Positions 18,362 through 32,278 of a stretch of DNA of 64,000 nt are shown piece by piece. Positions within the stretch are counted from its first letter, which is position 1, and every line of letters starts with the position of its first letter. Both the position numbers and the translations under genes were made by a program. The stretch comes from Hyalangium ruber. GTDB taxonomy: Bacteria > Myxococcota > Myxococcia > Myxococcales > Myxococcaceae. The notes beneath the pieces are model-generated. The model had not been told where the DNA came from. It ran no database searches and worked only from the letters and a program-made list of their open reading frames with translations. Location: the NCBI RefSeq assembly GCF_034259325.1, contig NZ_JAXIVS010000007.1, forward strand, positions 496,001 to 560,000, given 5' to 3'.

Positions 18362-19498
18362 ATGGATCCCGGCAAATGGGTGCTCTGGGGACTGCTGGTC
18401 GTCCTGGCCGTTGCCATTGGAAACGTCGTCTGGGTCCTGGGGGTGCGCCGCCTCTACCGTCCCCGTACAGCCCCACCGCAATTGCTAAGGGCCCGCTGCC
18501 GGGATGGGTGGGAGATCGCCGTTCACGTGCGCCGAGCCCCGCAGCGCCGCTTCGAGGAGCCTGTCCTGCTGTGTCATGGGCTGGCCGCCAACCGCTACAC
18601 CTTCGACTTCGCACCGCCCTACTCCGTGGCCCACTACCTGGCCGAGGCGGGCTTCGACTGCTTCAGCGTGGAGCTGCGGGGCACCGGGCACTCGCGTCAG
18701 CCGCCTTCGGGCCGCCGGTATACGGACTTCACCGTCGATGATCACATCCTCCAGGACGGACCCGCCGCGCTGGAGCTGGCGCTGAAGGAGACAGGGGCGA
18801 AGCGGGTGTGGTGGCTGGGGCACTCCCTGGGCGCGCTGGTGGGCTTCGGGGTGGCGCAGGGGCCTCATGCGCACCAGCTCGCGGGCCTGCTCGCGCTGGG
18901 GGCTCCTGTCTTCCTCAAGTCCGAGCCCCTGCTGCGGGCGCTGCTGGGCCTGGGCTTGCGCGCGGCATGGCCCGCCCGTTTCCGGCAGGAGTGGATGAGC
19001 GCTACCTTCGCGCCCTTCCTCGGCTACGTGAACCTGCCCCTTTCGGATCTGCTCGTGAACGCCGAGCACATTCCTCCGCCCATCCAGCGGCAGGTCTTCG
19101 CCAACATGATGGCGTCGATGAGCCGCAAGGTGCTCCTGCAGTTCCGGGACTGGATCGAGAACGATGCGTTCCGTTCTTATGACGGCAAGGTGGACTGGCG
19201 CGCGGGGATGTCCCGCCTGAGCCTCCCCATGTTGATCATGGGTGGCAGCAGCGACCGGCTCGCCAGCGCGGAGAACGTCCGCAAGCAGTACGAGCTGCTC
19301 ACCTCTCCGGACCGCACGCTCCATGTCTTCGGCCGCGATCGCGGGGACAAGATGGACTACGGGCACGGCGACCTCATGTTTGGCACCGGCGCCCCGACGG
19401 AGATCTACCCCGTCATGCGCGCCTGGCTGGAGTCCCGCGCCACGCCGCTGCCCGCTCCCGTGGAACAGCCCAAGGTCTCGCCGACCCTCCCCGCGTAG
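18362..19498 (+). CDS. Membrane-anchored alpha/beta hydrolase
   Basis: 378 residues. The ATG at 18362 follows a GGAGGG ribosome site. An N-terminal hydrophobic helix (about 6-28) anchors it. The hydrolase fold then shows the oxyanion stretch L-L-C-H-G-L-A-A-N-R, E-L-R-G-T-G-H-S, and the nucleophile elbow G-H-S-L-G. A late D-Y-G-H-G-D segment supplies the candidate catalytic His, and G-S-S-D-R the Asp. The lid resembles lipases and lysophospholipases that act on membrane lipids. The substrate is not known. It stands alone between divergent pssA and the convergent DUF59 gene. Confidence 0.85.
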   Translation: MDPGKWVLWGLLVVLAVAIGNVVWVLGVRRLYRPRTAPPQLLRARCRDGWEIAVHVRRAPQRRFEEPVLLCHGLAANRYTFDFAPPYSVAHYLAEAGFDCFSVELRGTGHSRQPPSGRRYTDFTVDDHILQDGPAALELALKETGAKRVWWLGHSLGALVGFGVAQGPHAHQLAGLLALGAPVFLKSEPLLRALLGLGLRAAWPARFRQEWMSATFAPFLGYVNLPLSDLLVNAEHIPPPIQRQVFANMMASMSRKVLLQFRDWIENDAFRSYDGKVDWRAGMSRLSLPMLIMGGSSDRLASAENVRKQYELLTSPDRTLHVFGRDRGDKMDYGHGDLMFGTGAPTEIYPVMRAWLESRATPLPAPVEQPKVSPTLPA

Positions 19499-19530
19499 GC
19501 ACGGGAGTGAAGCAGCGCGTCATCCCGCGT

Positions 19531-19917
19531 TCACGCGTCCGAGGTGCCTTCTCGGCCTTCGGGCTTTTCGCGCGGGAGCATGCGACCTCCGAGCATGGTG
19601 ATGCGCCGGTCCGCCAGTCGCTGGCGCGCCGAGGCGCAGATGTGCTCGGGCCTCCACTCCAGCGCCATATCGAACGCCACATGCACCGAGGTGACTCCCG
19701 CCTCCGCGAGCAGCCGCTGCTCGATCTCGCGCATGAAGTAGGCCGCCATCATGCACATGGGCGAGGTGAGCTGCATGCGCACCGTCACCCGCCCCGCGTC
19801 GTACTCCACCGCCTGCACCAGCCCCATCTCGCCGATGCTCAGCGGCACCCCGACCGCGAGGCTGCACGGATCCGGCACGGTCTGGATCCGCTCCAGCAGT
19901 TCGCTCTCACTGGGCAT
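19531..19917 (-). CDS. DUF59/MIP18 family metal-sulfur cluster assembly protein
   Basis: 128 residues from the ATG at 19917, whose first 11 bases overlap the end of the amidohydrolase gene; an in-frame ATG at 19926 is less likely. The fold signature is D-P-C-S-L-A-V-G (in place of D-P-E), then V-T-V-R-M-Q-L-T-S-P-M-C. This matches the DUF59 group (SufT, PaaD, MIP18) that helps insert Fe-S or other metal centres. It is the distal gene of a two-gene unit with the amidohydrolase. A similar amidohydrolase-DUF59 pair accompanies soluble diiron (propane-type) monooxygenases in actinobacteria, so it may mature a metal centre for that kind of enzyme. Confidence 0.75.
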   Translation of the reverse strand: MPSESELLERIQTVPDPCSLAVGVPLSIGEMGLVQAVEYDAGRVTVRMQLTSPMCMMAAYFMREIEQRLLAEAGVTSVHVAFDMALEWRPEHICASARQRLADRRITMLGGRMLPREKPEGREGTSDA

Positions 19918-20986
19918 GGGCGCCATCCTTGAAGCTGTAGGGCGTGATGTTGCCCTGGGCGCGCTGCTTCGAGAACGCATCGTTGGCGATGCGTTCCTTC
20001 ACCGCCTCGATGTCGACCCCCGCGTACCGGGCATAGTTGTCGCAGAGGATCATCCGCTTGATCTCCGGCGTCAGCTGCATGCCCGCGACCTTCACCAAGT
20101 CGTCCGGTAGCTGGAAGTCGCGCCAGAACTTCTCCAACGCCGGCTGGGGATGGCAGAAGACCGTGCCAGAACCCCACATGATGCGCGCCGGGCCCGCCCA
20201 CTTGAGCAGCCCCGTCAGCGCCTCCGCGAACCAGCGCTCGCGCTTCACGATGAGCGCTCCCGTCACCTCGAGGTTCACGTACACATTGGGGAACAGCGAC
20301 AGCTGCATCCCCGTCTCGTCCAGGAACGCCATGCCTCCGTGGACGATCTCGAAGTTCAGATCCGGGAACGCGTCGGCCGCGCCACCAATGTCGTCCACCT
20401 TGTAGGCCTCGATGGGCACTGAGCCCATCGGCAACCCCTTGTGGACCGCGATGTTCTTGATGCCCAGCTTTCGCGCCCGCTCGAAGAGCGGAAAGGCGAT
20501 GCGCGCGTCATCCATGCGCCAGCCCGTGTGCTTGAACGCCTCTCCCAGCCACGCCGCTGGGTACAGCTTCAGCCCACTGGGACGCAGCGCCTCGACCTGC
20601 TGCTCGAGGTCATCCAGCGCCGCGGTGCCCCGCAGCGGATCCACGCCCGCGTAGAGCAGGAAGCGGTCCGGGTAGAGCTTTCGGATCTCCAGGCTCTTCT
20701 CGTACGAGCACAGCCCATCGTCATAGAGCGTCTGCAACGGCAGGACGTGGTGTACCGCCAGGTCGATGCCACTCTCGACGAACAGGATGTGGGCCAGTTC
20801 CTGGACCGACCAGTTCTTGAGGAACCGCTGAGGCTCCTCGACCCGATAGCCGTCTCCCGACAGGCCGACATGCAGCCCGTAGATCAGCTGCGCGAGCGAC
20901 TCCGCGTACTTGCCGGCTCGATAGTTGGACCGATCGAGGTTGTAGGCATGAGTCACCGCATCAATGACGAAGCCGCCGTCAATCAC
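19907..20986 (-). CDS. Amidohydrolase family (amidohydrolase-2) protein
   Basis: 359 residues from a GTG with AGGAG 8 bp upstream. A TIM-barrel metallohydrolase of the amidohydrolase-2 class. Recognisable parts are D-A-V-T-H-A-Y-N near the start (T-H-A-Y in place of the usual H-x-H), S-G-L-K-L-Y-P, I-A-V-H-K-G, F-E-I-V-H-G-G and a late M-W-G-S-G-T in place of the common F-G-S-D. Family members decarboxylate or hydrolyse small aromatic and amide substrates. Loss of the first HxH and of the late Asp suggests an unusual metal site or a non-hydrolytic role. It is translationally coupled to the DUF59 gene downstream. No monooxygenase genes lie beside it. Confidence 0.8.
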   Translation of the reverse strand: MIDGGFVIDAVTHAYNLDRSNYRAGKYAESLAQLIYGLHVGLSGDGYRVEEPQRFLKNWSVQELAHILFVESGIDLAVHHVLPLQTLYDDGLCSYEKSLEIRKLYPDRFLLYAGVDPLRGTAALDDLEQQVEALRPSGLKLYPAAWLGEAFKHTGWRMDDARIAFPLFERARKLGIKNIAVHKGLPMGSVPIEAYKVDDIGGAADAFPDLNFEIVHGGMAFLDETGMQLSLFPNVYVNLEVTGALIVKRERWFAEALTGLLKWAGPARIMWGSGTVFCHPQPALEKFWRDFQLPDDLVKVAGMQLTPEIKRMILCDNYARYAGVDIEAVKERIANDAFSKQRAQGNITPYSFKDGAHAQ

Positions 20987-21037
20987 CGCGCATCTCCTTG
21001 CGAAGAGAGCCCCCAGGATACAGCGGCTCCTTCGAGC

Positions 21038-22471
21038 TCACCGAGGGAGTGTCTCCACACAGGGCGCGGGGAGGCCCCGGCGATCCTCCGTCTTCAGGCG
21101 TCCCAGGCGCACCCGCGTGGCCCCCTCGCACTCGGCCCAGAGCAGGCCCTCCTCGAGCCCGCTCGCGCTCAGCACGTCCACCGAGACCTCTCCGTCTCGC
21201 AGCACCGCCAGCGCCGTGCCCTTCGTGCCGCGCACCTCGAGCCCCTGCGCCTTCACCCGCGCCAGGCTCTCCACCAAGAGCCCCGTGTTCTCGCACCCGC
21301 GCAGCGTCACGTCGCGCAGCGTCACCTCCGCCCCCTGCGCCGCCAGCACCCCCGCTCCCTTCGCCTCGCGCACCTCCACCGACTCGATGTCCGCCTCCAC
21401 CCCGCGCAGGTGCAGGCCATCCCCCGTGAAGCCCTCGGAGGAGCGCACCCGGGAGATGTTCCCCTCCCGCGCCCGCAGCTTGCCCTTCGTGGCCGCCACG
21501 CCGTAGCCGTCCACGTCATCCACCCGGAAGCCCCGCACCTCCAGGTCCGAGTCCACGAGCTGCAACGCCCCGAAGCTGCCGCTCTCGCGCACCCGCAGGT
21601 CCTCGAGCAGCCCCGTGGACCGCGTGAGCCCCAACCCCGCCCGCTCCGCCCGCACCGAGGTGAACCCTCGCACCTCCAGCTTCGCGCCGTGGCTCGCCAG
21701 CCCGTACTCGTGCCCCGTCACCGTCACCTCCTCCACTTGGAGTGTCCCGTCACGCACCAGCAGGCCCGCGCCCCGCCCTCCCTCCACGCTCACCCGCCGC
21801 AGCCGCACCCGCCCCCCTTCCTGGTCCAGCGCCATCACCGCCTCGCGGAAGCCCACTCCTTCCAACAGCGCCTCCGCCCCCGCTACGCGCACCCCTCTCC
21901 GAAAGGGCCCGGTGAAGGTGCTCTCCCGTACCTCCGCCGTGACGGGCCCCTCCAATGCCAAGCCCACCGTCTCCGAGATGCTCGCCTCGAAGCGGCTCTC
22001 CTTCGCCACCAGCCGCCCCGCCGTCATTCGCACCGCCCCCTCCCGCTGCCCGCTGAAGGCCACCTCCTCCAGGCGCACCGCCCCCGCCCCCTCCACGCCC
22101 CATCCCCCCCCCTGGATCGTCAGCCGCTCCAGCGAAGCCCCCGTCGCGATACGGGCCACCGGCTCTCGCCCCTCCACGTACAGCACCGTGCTCGGCCCTA
22201 CCCCCACCAGACGAGCGCCCGTGGGCAGCACGAACGGGCCCTCATGCAGGCCCGCGGCGACGTACACAGTGGGCGGGGGACGTAGGGCCAGCGCCTCTCC
22301 CAGGGTCCGGAACGGCCGCTGCCGCGAGCCATCCCCCGATTCCCCCCGTGCGCCATCCACCCACACCTCGGAGAGCCCGGCCGCCGGCTCCGGGATCGGC
22401 GAGGGGGGCACGGTGGACGCACGGCAGGCGGCGATCAGCAGCAGCGCGAGGAGGGAGACGCGAGGGCTCAT
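21038..22471 (-). CDS. Right-handed beta-helix lipoprotein
   Basis: 477 residues from the ATG at 22471. A short signal peptide ends in the lipobox L-I-A-A-C (Cys about 17). The remainder is a run of roughly 20-25-residue repeats such as 'V-R-L-R-R-V-S-V-E-G-G' and 'L-E-V-R-G-F', typical of PbH1 parallel beta-helix proteins. An initial D-G-S-R-Q-R-P-F-R-T motif is the standard entry to such helices. These proteins often bind or cleave polysaccharides, but I see no pectate-lyase catalytic residues. It is probably outer-membrane- or surface-anchored. It has no co-oriented near neighbour, and the HU gene lies divergently 305 bp away. Confidence 0.8.
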   Translation of the reverse strand: MSPRVSLLALLLIAACRASTVPPSPIPEPAAGLSEVWVDGARGESGDGSRQRPFRTLGEALALRPPPTVYVAAGLHEGPFVLPTGARLVGVGPSTVLYVEGREPVARIATGASLERLTIQGGGWGVEGAGAVRLEEVAFSGQREGAVRMTAGRLVAKESRFEASISETVGLALEGPVTAEVRESTFTGPFRRGVRVAGAEALLEGVGFREAVMALDQEGGRVRLRRVSVEGGRGAGLLVRDGTLQVEEVTVTGHEYGLASHGAKLEVRGFTSVRAERAGLGLTRSTGLLEDLRVRESGSFGALQLVDSDLEVRGFRVDDVDGYGVAATKGKLRAREGNISRVRSSEGFTGDGLHLRGVEADIESVEVREAKGAGVLAAQGAEVTLRDVTLRGCENTGLLVESLARVKAQGLEVRGTKGTALAVLRDGEVSVDVLSASGLEEGLLWAECEGATRVRLGRLKTEDRRGLPAPCVETLPR

Positions 22472-22776
22472 GCGGAGGGCCACTCTAGCCGCCGTCAGGA
22501 TCAGCCAAGGCGCGTAAACGATCGAAACGACGAAGAAAAACCATTTCAATCGATCACAATCCCTCTCATTGCGTCGCGGATGGGACGTGTGACGTTGTAT
22601 CGAATTTCGCGATCATTCCCTCTCTACCGCGTGTGTTTCACACGTCAAAATTTCCGATCACGGGCCAGTTTTCAGAGGGGCGGGGACGGTCTATCATTGA
22701 CAGGGAAAAGAGCGATTTGTTACCAAGCCCAACCGATTTCGCATTCAACGCCAGACAACCCCAGACGGAGGGGCGA
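22472..22776. other. Divergent intergenic region, lower GC, upstream of HU
   Basis: 305 bp with no supported gene, clearly richer in A/T than its surroundings from about 22,530 on. It holds a candidate HU promoter (22669-22697) and a perfect 6-bp-arm palindrome, CGTGTG-ttt-CACACG, at 22630-22644. Its right half extended (CACACGTC, 22639-22646) is the exact reverse complement of GACGTGTG at 22584-22591, making a second, wider inverted pair. These may be operator sites. Confidence 0.6.
22669..22697 (+). promoter_or_regulatory. Candidate HU promoter
   Basis: TTTTCA (22669-22674) and TATCAT (22692-22697) with a 17-bp spacer. The predicted start near 22704 leaves a leader of about 70 nt before the HU ATG. 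The -10 is a good match and the -35 is weak. Confidence 0.4.
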
Positions 22777-23046
22777 ATGACCAAGGCAGAGCTCGTGGAG
22801 GTGGTGGCTGCGCAGTCCAAGCTGACCAAGAAGTCAGCGGCGGAGCTCCTGGACATCGTCTTCAGCAACATCGGCAAGGCCGTGAAGAAGGATGCGCGCT
22901 TCAGCTACCCCGGCTTCGGCACCTGGTCGGTCCGCTCTCGCAAGGCGCGGAAGATCCGCAACCCCCAGACCAACGAGATGATGAAGCTCAAGGCCTCCAA
23001 GACCATTGGCTTCCGCCCCGCCAAGGAGCTGAAGAACTCGCTGTAG
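22777..23046 (+). CDS. hup: HU family DNA-binding protein
   Basis: 89 residues, the standard HU length. The ATG at 22777 has GGAGGGG 4-10 bp upstream. It starts M-T-K-A-E-L-V and contains the dimer helices followed by the DNA-binding beta-arm region R-K-A-R-K-I-R-N-P-Q-T. It keeps the late G-F-R-P-A-K-E-L-K segment. HU bends and compacts DNA and shapes the nucleoid. The more usual A-x-R-x-G-R-N-P arm sequence is replaced by A-R-K-I-R-N-P. It has its own promoter region and converges on the M23 peptidase gene. Confidence 0.93.
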   Translation: MTKAELVEVVAAQSKLTKKSAAELLDIVFSNIGKAVKKDARFSYPGFGTWSVRSRKARKIRNPQTNEMMKLKASKTIGFRPAKELKNSL

Positions 23047-23058
23047 TCTGAAGTCATA

Positions 23059-23096
23059 CCCCGCGCATGCGCCCACCCAAGGAGCGCGCGCCGGGG
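23059..23096 (+). terminator. Weak hairpin between HU and the M23 gene
   Basis: CCCCGCGC (23059-23066) can pair imperfectly with GCGCGCGCCGGGG (23084-23096), followed by CCTTTC. It lies in the 58-bp convergent gap and could end the HU transcript. The stem has a bulge and the T run is short. Confidence 0.3.
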
Positions 23097-23104
23097 CCTT
23101 TCAC

Positions 23105-24118
23105 TCAGGGGCGTCGTCCGGAAGGGCGGCGCCCTTGGTGCTTCTTGGGGGGCTGAGCGGGGGACTCGCCCACCACCACGGCCTCCGTGGGCTGCCCCAG
23201 CTCGTCCAGCGGGTTCATCGGCTGCCCGTCCTTCCACAGCTCGAAGTGCAGGTGGACCCCGGTGGCCATGCCCGTATCCCCCGCCAGCCCCAGCACGTCC
23301 CCGCGCTCGAGGATCTCCCCCGGCTCCACCAGCACCCGGGAGAGGTGGCTGTAGCGGGTGTAGATGCGCGAGGCGTGCTGCACCTCCACCTGGTAGCCGT
23401 GCGAGCCGTTCCACCCGGCGCGCAGCACCACGCCGGGGGCCGCCGAGAGGATGGCCTGCCCCCGCTTGGCCGAGAGGTCCACCCCCAGGTGGTCCCTCAA
23501 CTCGCCCTTGATGGGGTGCTCGCGCTCTCCGAAGTCGCTCGTGACGTAGACGGGGAACAGGGGCCAGGTGAAGCGCGGCACCTCGCGCACCGTCTGCACC
23601 ATCAGCCGGCGCACCTCCGACATGCGCGCCGAGAGCTGCCCCACCCTCCCCATCACCGACTCGGCCAGCTCCGCGGGGATGTCGCCGTAGGTCCGCGCGT
23701 CCTCCTCCAGCTCGGCCTCCAGCGTCACCCGCGCCCGGACGATGTCCAGCGAGGACGTCTTCGCCGCGGGACGGTCCAGGAAGTCGTCCAGGGCGCCCGT
23801 GACGTCGCCCCAGTTCTCCACCTGGTCGTCCGGCATGGCGCTGCCACGCTGCACCGTGCGGCGGTACTCCCGCGCCCGGTTGACGAAGGAGGCCAGCGCG
23901 GCCTGCAGCTCCGGCGAGATGCTCGCCGTGGGCAGGTCCTTCCCCGGCGCGGCGGCGGCCTTCGGCTTGCGGCGCACGGGTACCTTCGTCAGGGAAGGCG
24001 GAGGCTCCAGCGACTCGGGGCGGGCCGCGAACGCCTCTTCAAAGCTCACCTTCTCCGTGTGCGACGTGGCGCACGCGGTGAGCACGAGCAGGGAGAGGGC
24101 GGCAAGGCAGCGAGGCAA
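23105..24118 (-). CDS. M23 family peptidoglycan endopeptidase lipoprotein
   Basis: 337 residues. A signal peptide ends in the lipobox L-V-L-T-A-C (Cys about 16). A helical, charged middle section (about 70-190) precedes a C-terminal LytM/M23 domain with the zinc ligands in H-L-G-V-D and the catalytic H-L-H-F-E. Both are intact, so the enzyme should cleave peptide cross-links in the cell wall rather than be a degenerate EnvC-type activator. The tail is basic and Pro-rich. It is lipid-anchored, probably facing the periplasm. The nearest co-oriented gene is threonine aldolase, 32 bp upstream, which may be coincidental. Confidence 0.9.
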   Translation of the reverse strand: MPRCLAALSLLVLTACATSHTEKVSFEEAFAARPESLEPPPSLTKVPVRRKPKAAAAPGKDLPTASISPELQAALASFVNRAREYRRTVQRGSAMPDDQVENWGDVTGALDDFLDRPAAKTSSLDIVRARVTLEAELEEDARTYGDIPAELAESVMGRVGQLSARMSEVRRLMVQTVREVPRFTWPLFPVYVTSDFGEREHPIKGELRDHLGVDLSAKRGQAILSAAPGVVLRAGWNGSHGYQVEVQHASRIYTRYSHLSRVLVEPGEILERGDVLGLAGDTGMATGVHLHFELWKDGQPMNPLDELGQPTEAVVVGESPAQPPKKHQGRRPSGRRP

Positions 24119-24150
24119 AGCCCCCCGAGCCTACCACGCCCTTCCCCGCG

Positions 24151-25176
<1,026 letters not shown>

Positions 25177-25228
25177 GAGTTTCGGCCTACCTGTCAGGTG
25201 GGATGCCTCTTCAAGCGCGGACGGCGTT

Positions 25229-25939
25229 ATGCCATACAACACGGGCGTGGGGCGCGAGACGAAAGAGGCGAGGAAGCAGCGGGCCGTGCAGGTGCTGGAT
25301 CGGCTGGGCACCGAGATGCCAGAGGTGCGCATCGAGCTGGACTACCGCACCCCGCTGGAGTTGCTGGTGGCCGTCATCCTGTCCGCCCAGTGTACGGACA
25401 AGCGGGTGAACATGGTGACTCCCGCCCTCTTCCAGCGCTTCCCGGATGCCCAGGCGTACGCCGGGGTGAAACCGGAAGCGGTGGAGCCCTTCATCCAGAC
25501 GTGCGGCCTGTACCGCGCCAAGGCGAAGAACCTCGTCGCGGCGGCCAAGGCGCTGGTGGCCGAGCATGGCGGCGAGGTGCCCCGCTCCCGAGAGGCCCTG
25601 GAGAAGCTGCCCGGCGTGGGGCGGAAGACGGCGGGCGTGGTGTGCATCCACCTGGGCGGGGACAACTCCTTCCCGGTGGACACGCACGTGAAGCGACTGG
25701 CGTACCGGATGGGCTTCAGCTCCCAGCAGCACCCGGACAAGATCGAGCTGGACCTGCAAGCCCTGCTGCCCCCGGAGCGGTGGATGAACGGTCACCAGCT
25801 CCTGGTGTGGCACGGGCGGCGGACGTGCTTTGCCCGCTCACCCGCCTGCGAGCGCTGCGTCGTGGCGGACCTCTGCCCCAAGCGCGGCGTTCGCGAGAAG
25901 AAGCTCACGCCGACGGGCGATCCTCGCGCTCCGTCTTGA
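25229..25939 (+). CDS. nth: Endonuclease III, DNA glycosylase/AP lyase
   Basis: 236 residues from the ATG at 25229. The helix-hairpin-helix reads L-P-G-V-G-R-K-T-A with the catalytic Lys133. The catalytic Asp is D151 in F-P-V-D-T-H-V, giving the Lys-Asp distance of 18 seen in E. coli. The 4Fe-4S loop is complete (C200, C207, C210, C216; CX6CX2CX5C). It removes oxidised pyrimidines in base excision repair. The C-terminal 35 bp overlap the 3' end of the convergent def gene. A basic N-terminal extension of about 25 residues is typical for this phylum. Confidence 0.95.
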   Translation: MPYNTGVGRETKEARKQRAVQVLDRLGTEMPEVRIELDYRTPLELLVAVILSAQCTDKRVNMVTPALFQRFPDAQAYAGVKPEAVEPFIQTCGLYRAKAKNLVAAAKALVAEHGGEVPRSREALEKLPGVGRKTAGVVCIHLGGDNSFPVDTHVKRLAYRMGFSSQQHPDKIELDLQALLPPERWMNGHQLLVWHGRRTCFARSPACERCVVADLCPKRGVREKKLTPTGDPRAPS

Positions 25940-26426
25940 GCTTCTTCATCCGCTTGCGGATCAGCTCGCGCTTGAGCGTGGAGACGTGGTCCACGAAGAC
26001 GGTGCCGTTGAGGTGGTCCGTCTCGTGCTGCACGGCGATGGCCAGCAGCCCGTCACAGGTGAGCGTCTGCTCCTTGCCGTCCACGTCGAGGAACTTCACG
26101 GTGACGACGGCCGCGCGGTCCACGTCCTCGGCCTCGCCAGGGATGGACAGGCACCCTTCCGTGTACGACGTCTCGCCCTCCATGCCGACGATCTCCGGGT
26201 TGATCATCGCCAGGGGCTTGGACTCCGGCTGCCGGGGCGTCGTGTCCAGGACGATGACACGCTGCAGGATGCCGATCTGCGGCGCCGCGAGGCCCACACC
26301 ATCGGCGGCGTACATCGTCTCGAACATGTCCTTGACCAGGGTGCGGACAGCGTCGTCCACCTTGGCCACCGGCTTGGCCTTCTGCTTCAGGATGGGATCG
26401 GGCCAGATGAGGATCTCACGAACCAT
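25905..26426 (-). CDS. def: Peptide deformylase
   Basis: 173 residues with all three deformylase motifs: G43-V-G-L-A-A-P-Q, E90-G-C-L-S (metal ligand C92) and Q133-H-E-T-D-H138 (metal ligands H134, H138; general base E135). It removes the formyl group from nascent proteins. The usual partner fmt is not beside it. Its 3' end overlaps nth by 35 bp in convergent orientation. The upstream pyrophosphatase gene on the same strand ends 64 bp before it. Confidence 0.95.
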   Translation of the reverse strand: MVREILIWPDPILKQKAKPVAKVDDAVRTLVKDMFETMYAADGVGLAAPQIGILQRVIVLDTTPRQPESKPLAMINPEIVGMEGETSYTEGCLSIPGEAEDVDRAAVVTVKFLDVDGKEQTLTCDGLLAIAVQHETDHLNGTVFVDHVSTLKRELIRKRMKKLKTEREDRPSA

Positions 26427-26490
26427 GGGCCCCTCTTAACCCCGTCGGAGCGGACGGGCAACCGGGGCCGTGCCCCATGCGTCACTCGCC

Positions 26491-26943
26491 CTACAGGCCC
26501 CCGGACGGGCCGGCGAGCCAACCCCGGAACCGGGTGTCGGGTTCATGACCTCGGACGCGGTGGAGCACCCGCTTGAACTGGGCGTAGACGCGGAAGAAGC
26601 GCTCCAGGCCCACACGCTCCGCGTCCCCCAGCGGCTGGGTGCTGCAGATGACCTTCGGGTCGCCCCGCCCCGCGTCGATGAAGTCCACCACCCCCACCAC
26701 CGGCACCCGCAGGCGCTGGCCCCGGGGCAGGCGTGGACCGAGCACCACCACGTCCAGAGGGTCTCCATCGTCCGACGGGAGGTCGGGGATGCAGCCGTAG
26801 TTGTAGGGACAGGGCACCGGGGAGATGAAGTCCACGCTGCCGTCGTTGCGCCGCTTCACCAGCGACCCGCGCGGGCACTCGATGAGGACCTCCGGCTCGG
26901 GCGGCAGTCCGGAGAGCAGCGGGGCTTGGGGTCCAGAGGCCAT
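26491..26943 (-). CDS. Short family I inorganic pyrophosphatase-like protein
   Basis: 150 residues against about 170-180 for typical bacterial Ppa. The core signature D-G-D-P-L-D-V-V (three metal-binding Asp) is intact, as are I-E-C-P-R-G-S, Y-N-Y-G and D-P-K-V-I. The region that carries Tyr141-Lys142 in E. coli Ppa reads V-Y-A-Q-F-K, so the Tyr is kept but the adjacent Lys is not. The end (L-A-G-P-S-G-G-L) is shorter. It probably hydrolyses pyrophosphate or a related phosphoanhydride. It starts 1 bp downstream of the stop of the giant coiled-coil gene, so they are likely co-transcribed. Confidence 0.8.
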   Translation of the reverse strand: MASGPQAPLLSGLPPEPEVLIECPRGSLVKRRNDGSVDFISPVPCPYNYGCIPDLPSDDGDPLDVVVLGPRLPRGQRLRVPVVGVVDFIDAGRGDPKVICSTQPLGDAERVGLERFFRVYAQFKRVLHRVRGHEPDTRFRGWLAGPSGGL

Positions 26944-26944
26944 C

Positions 26945-32278
<5,334 letters not shown>

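Noticed and set aside
18275-18481. Upstream extension of the pssA reading frame
   Set aside because: It overlaps the start region of the divergent hydrolase, is hydrophilic and Pro-rich unlike the family N-terminus, and the paired ATGs have a good ribosome site.
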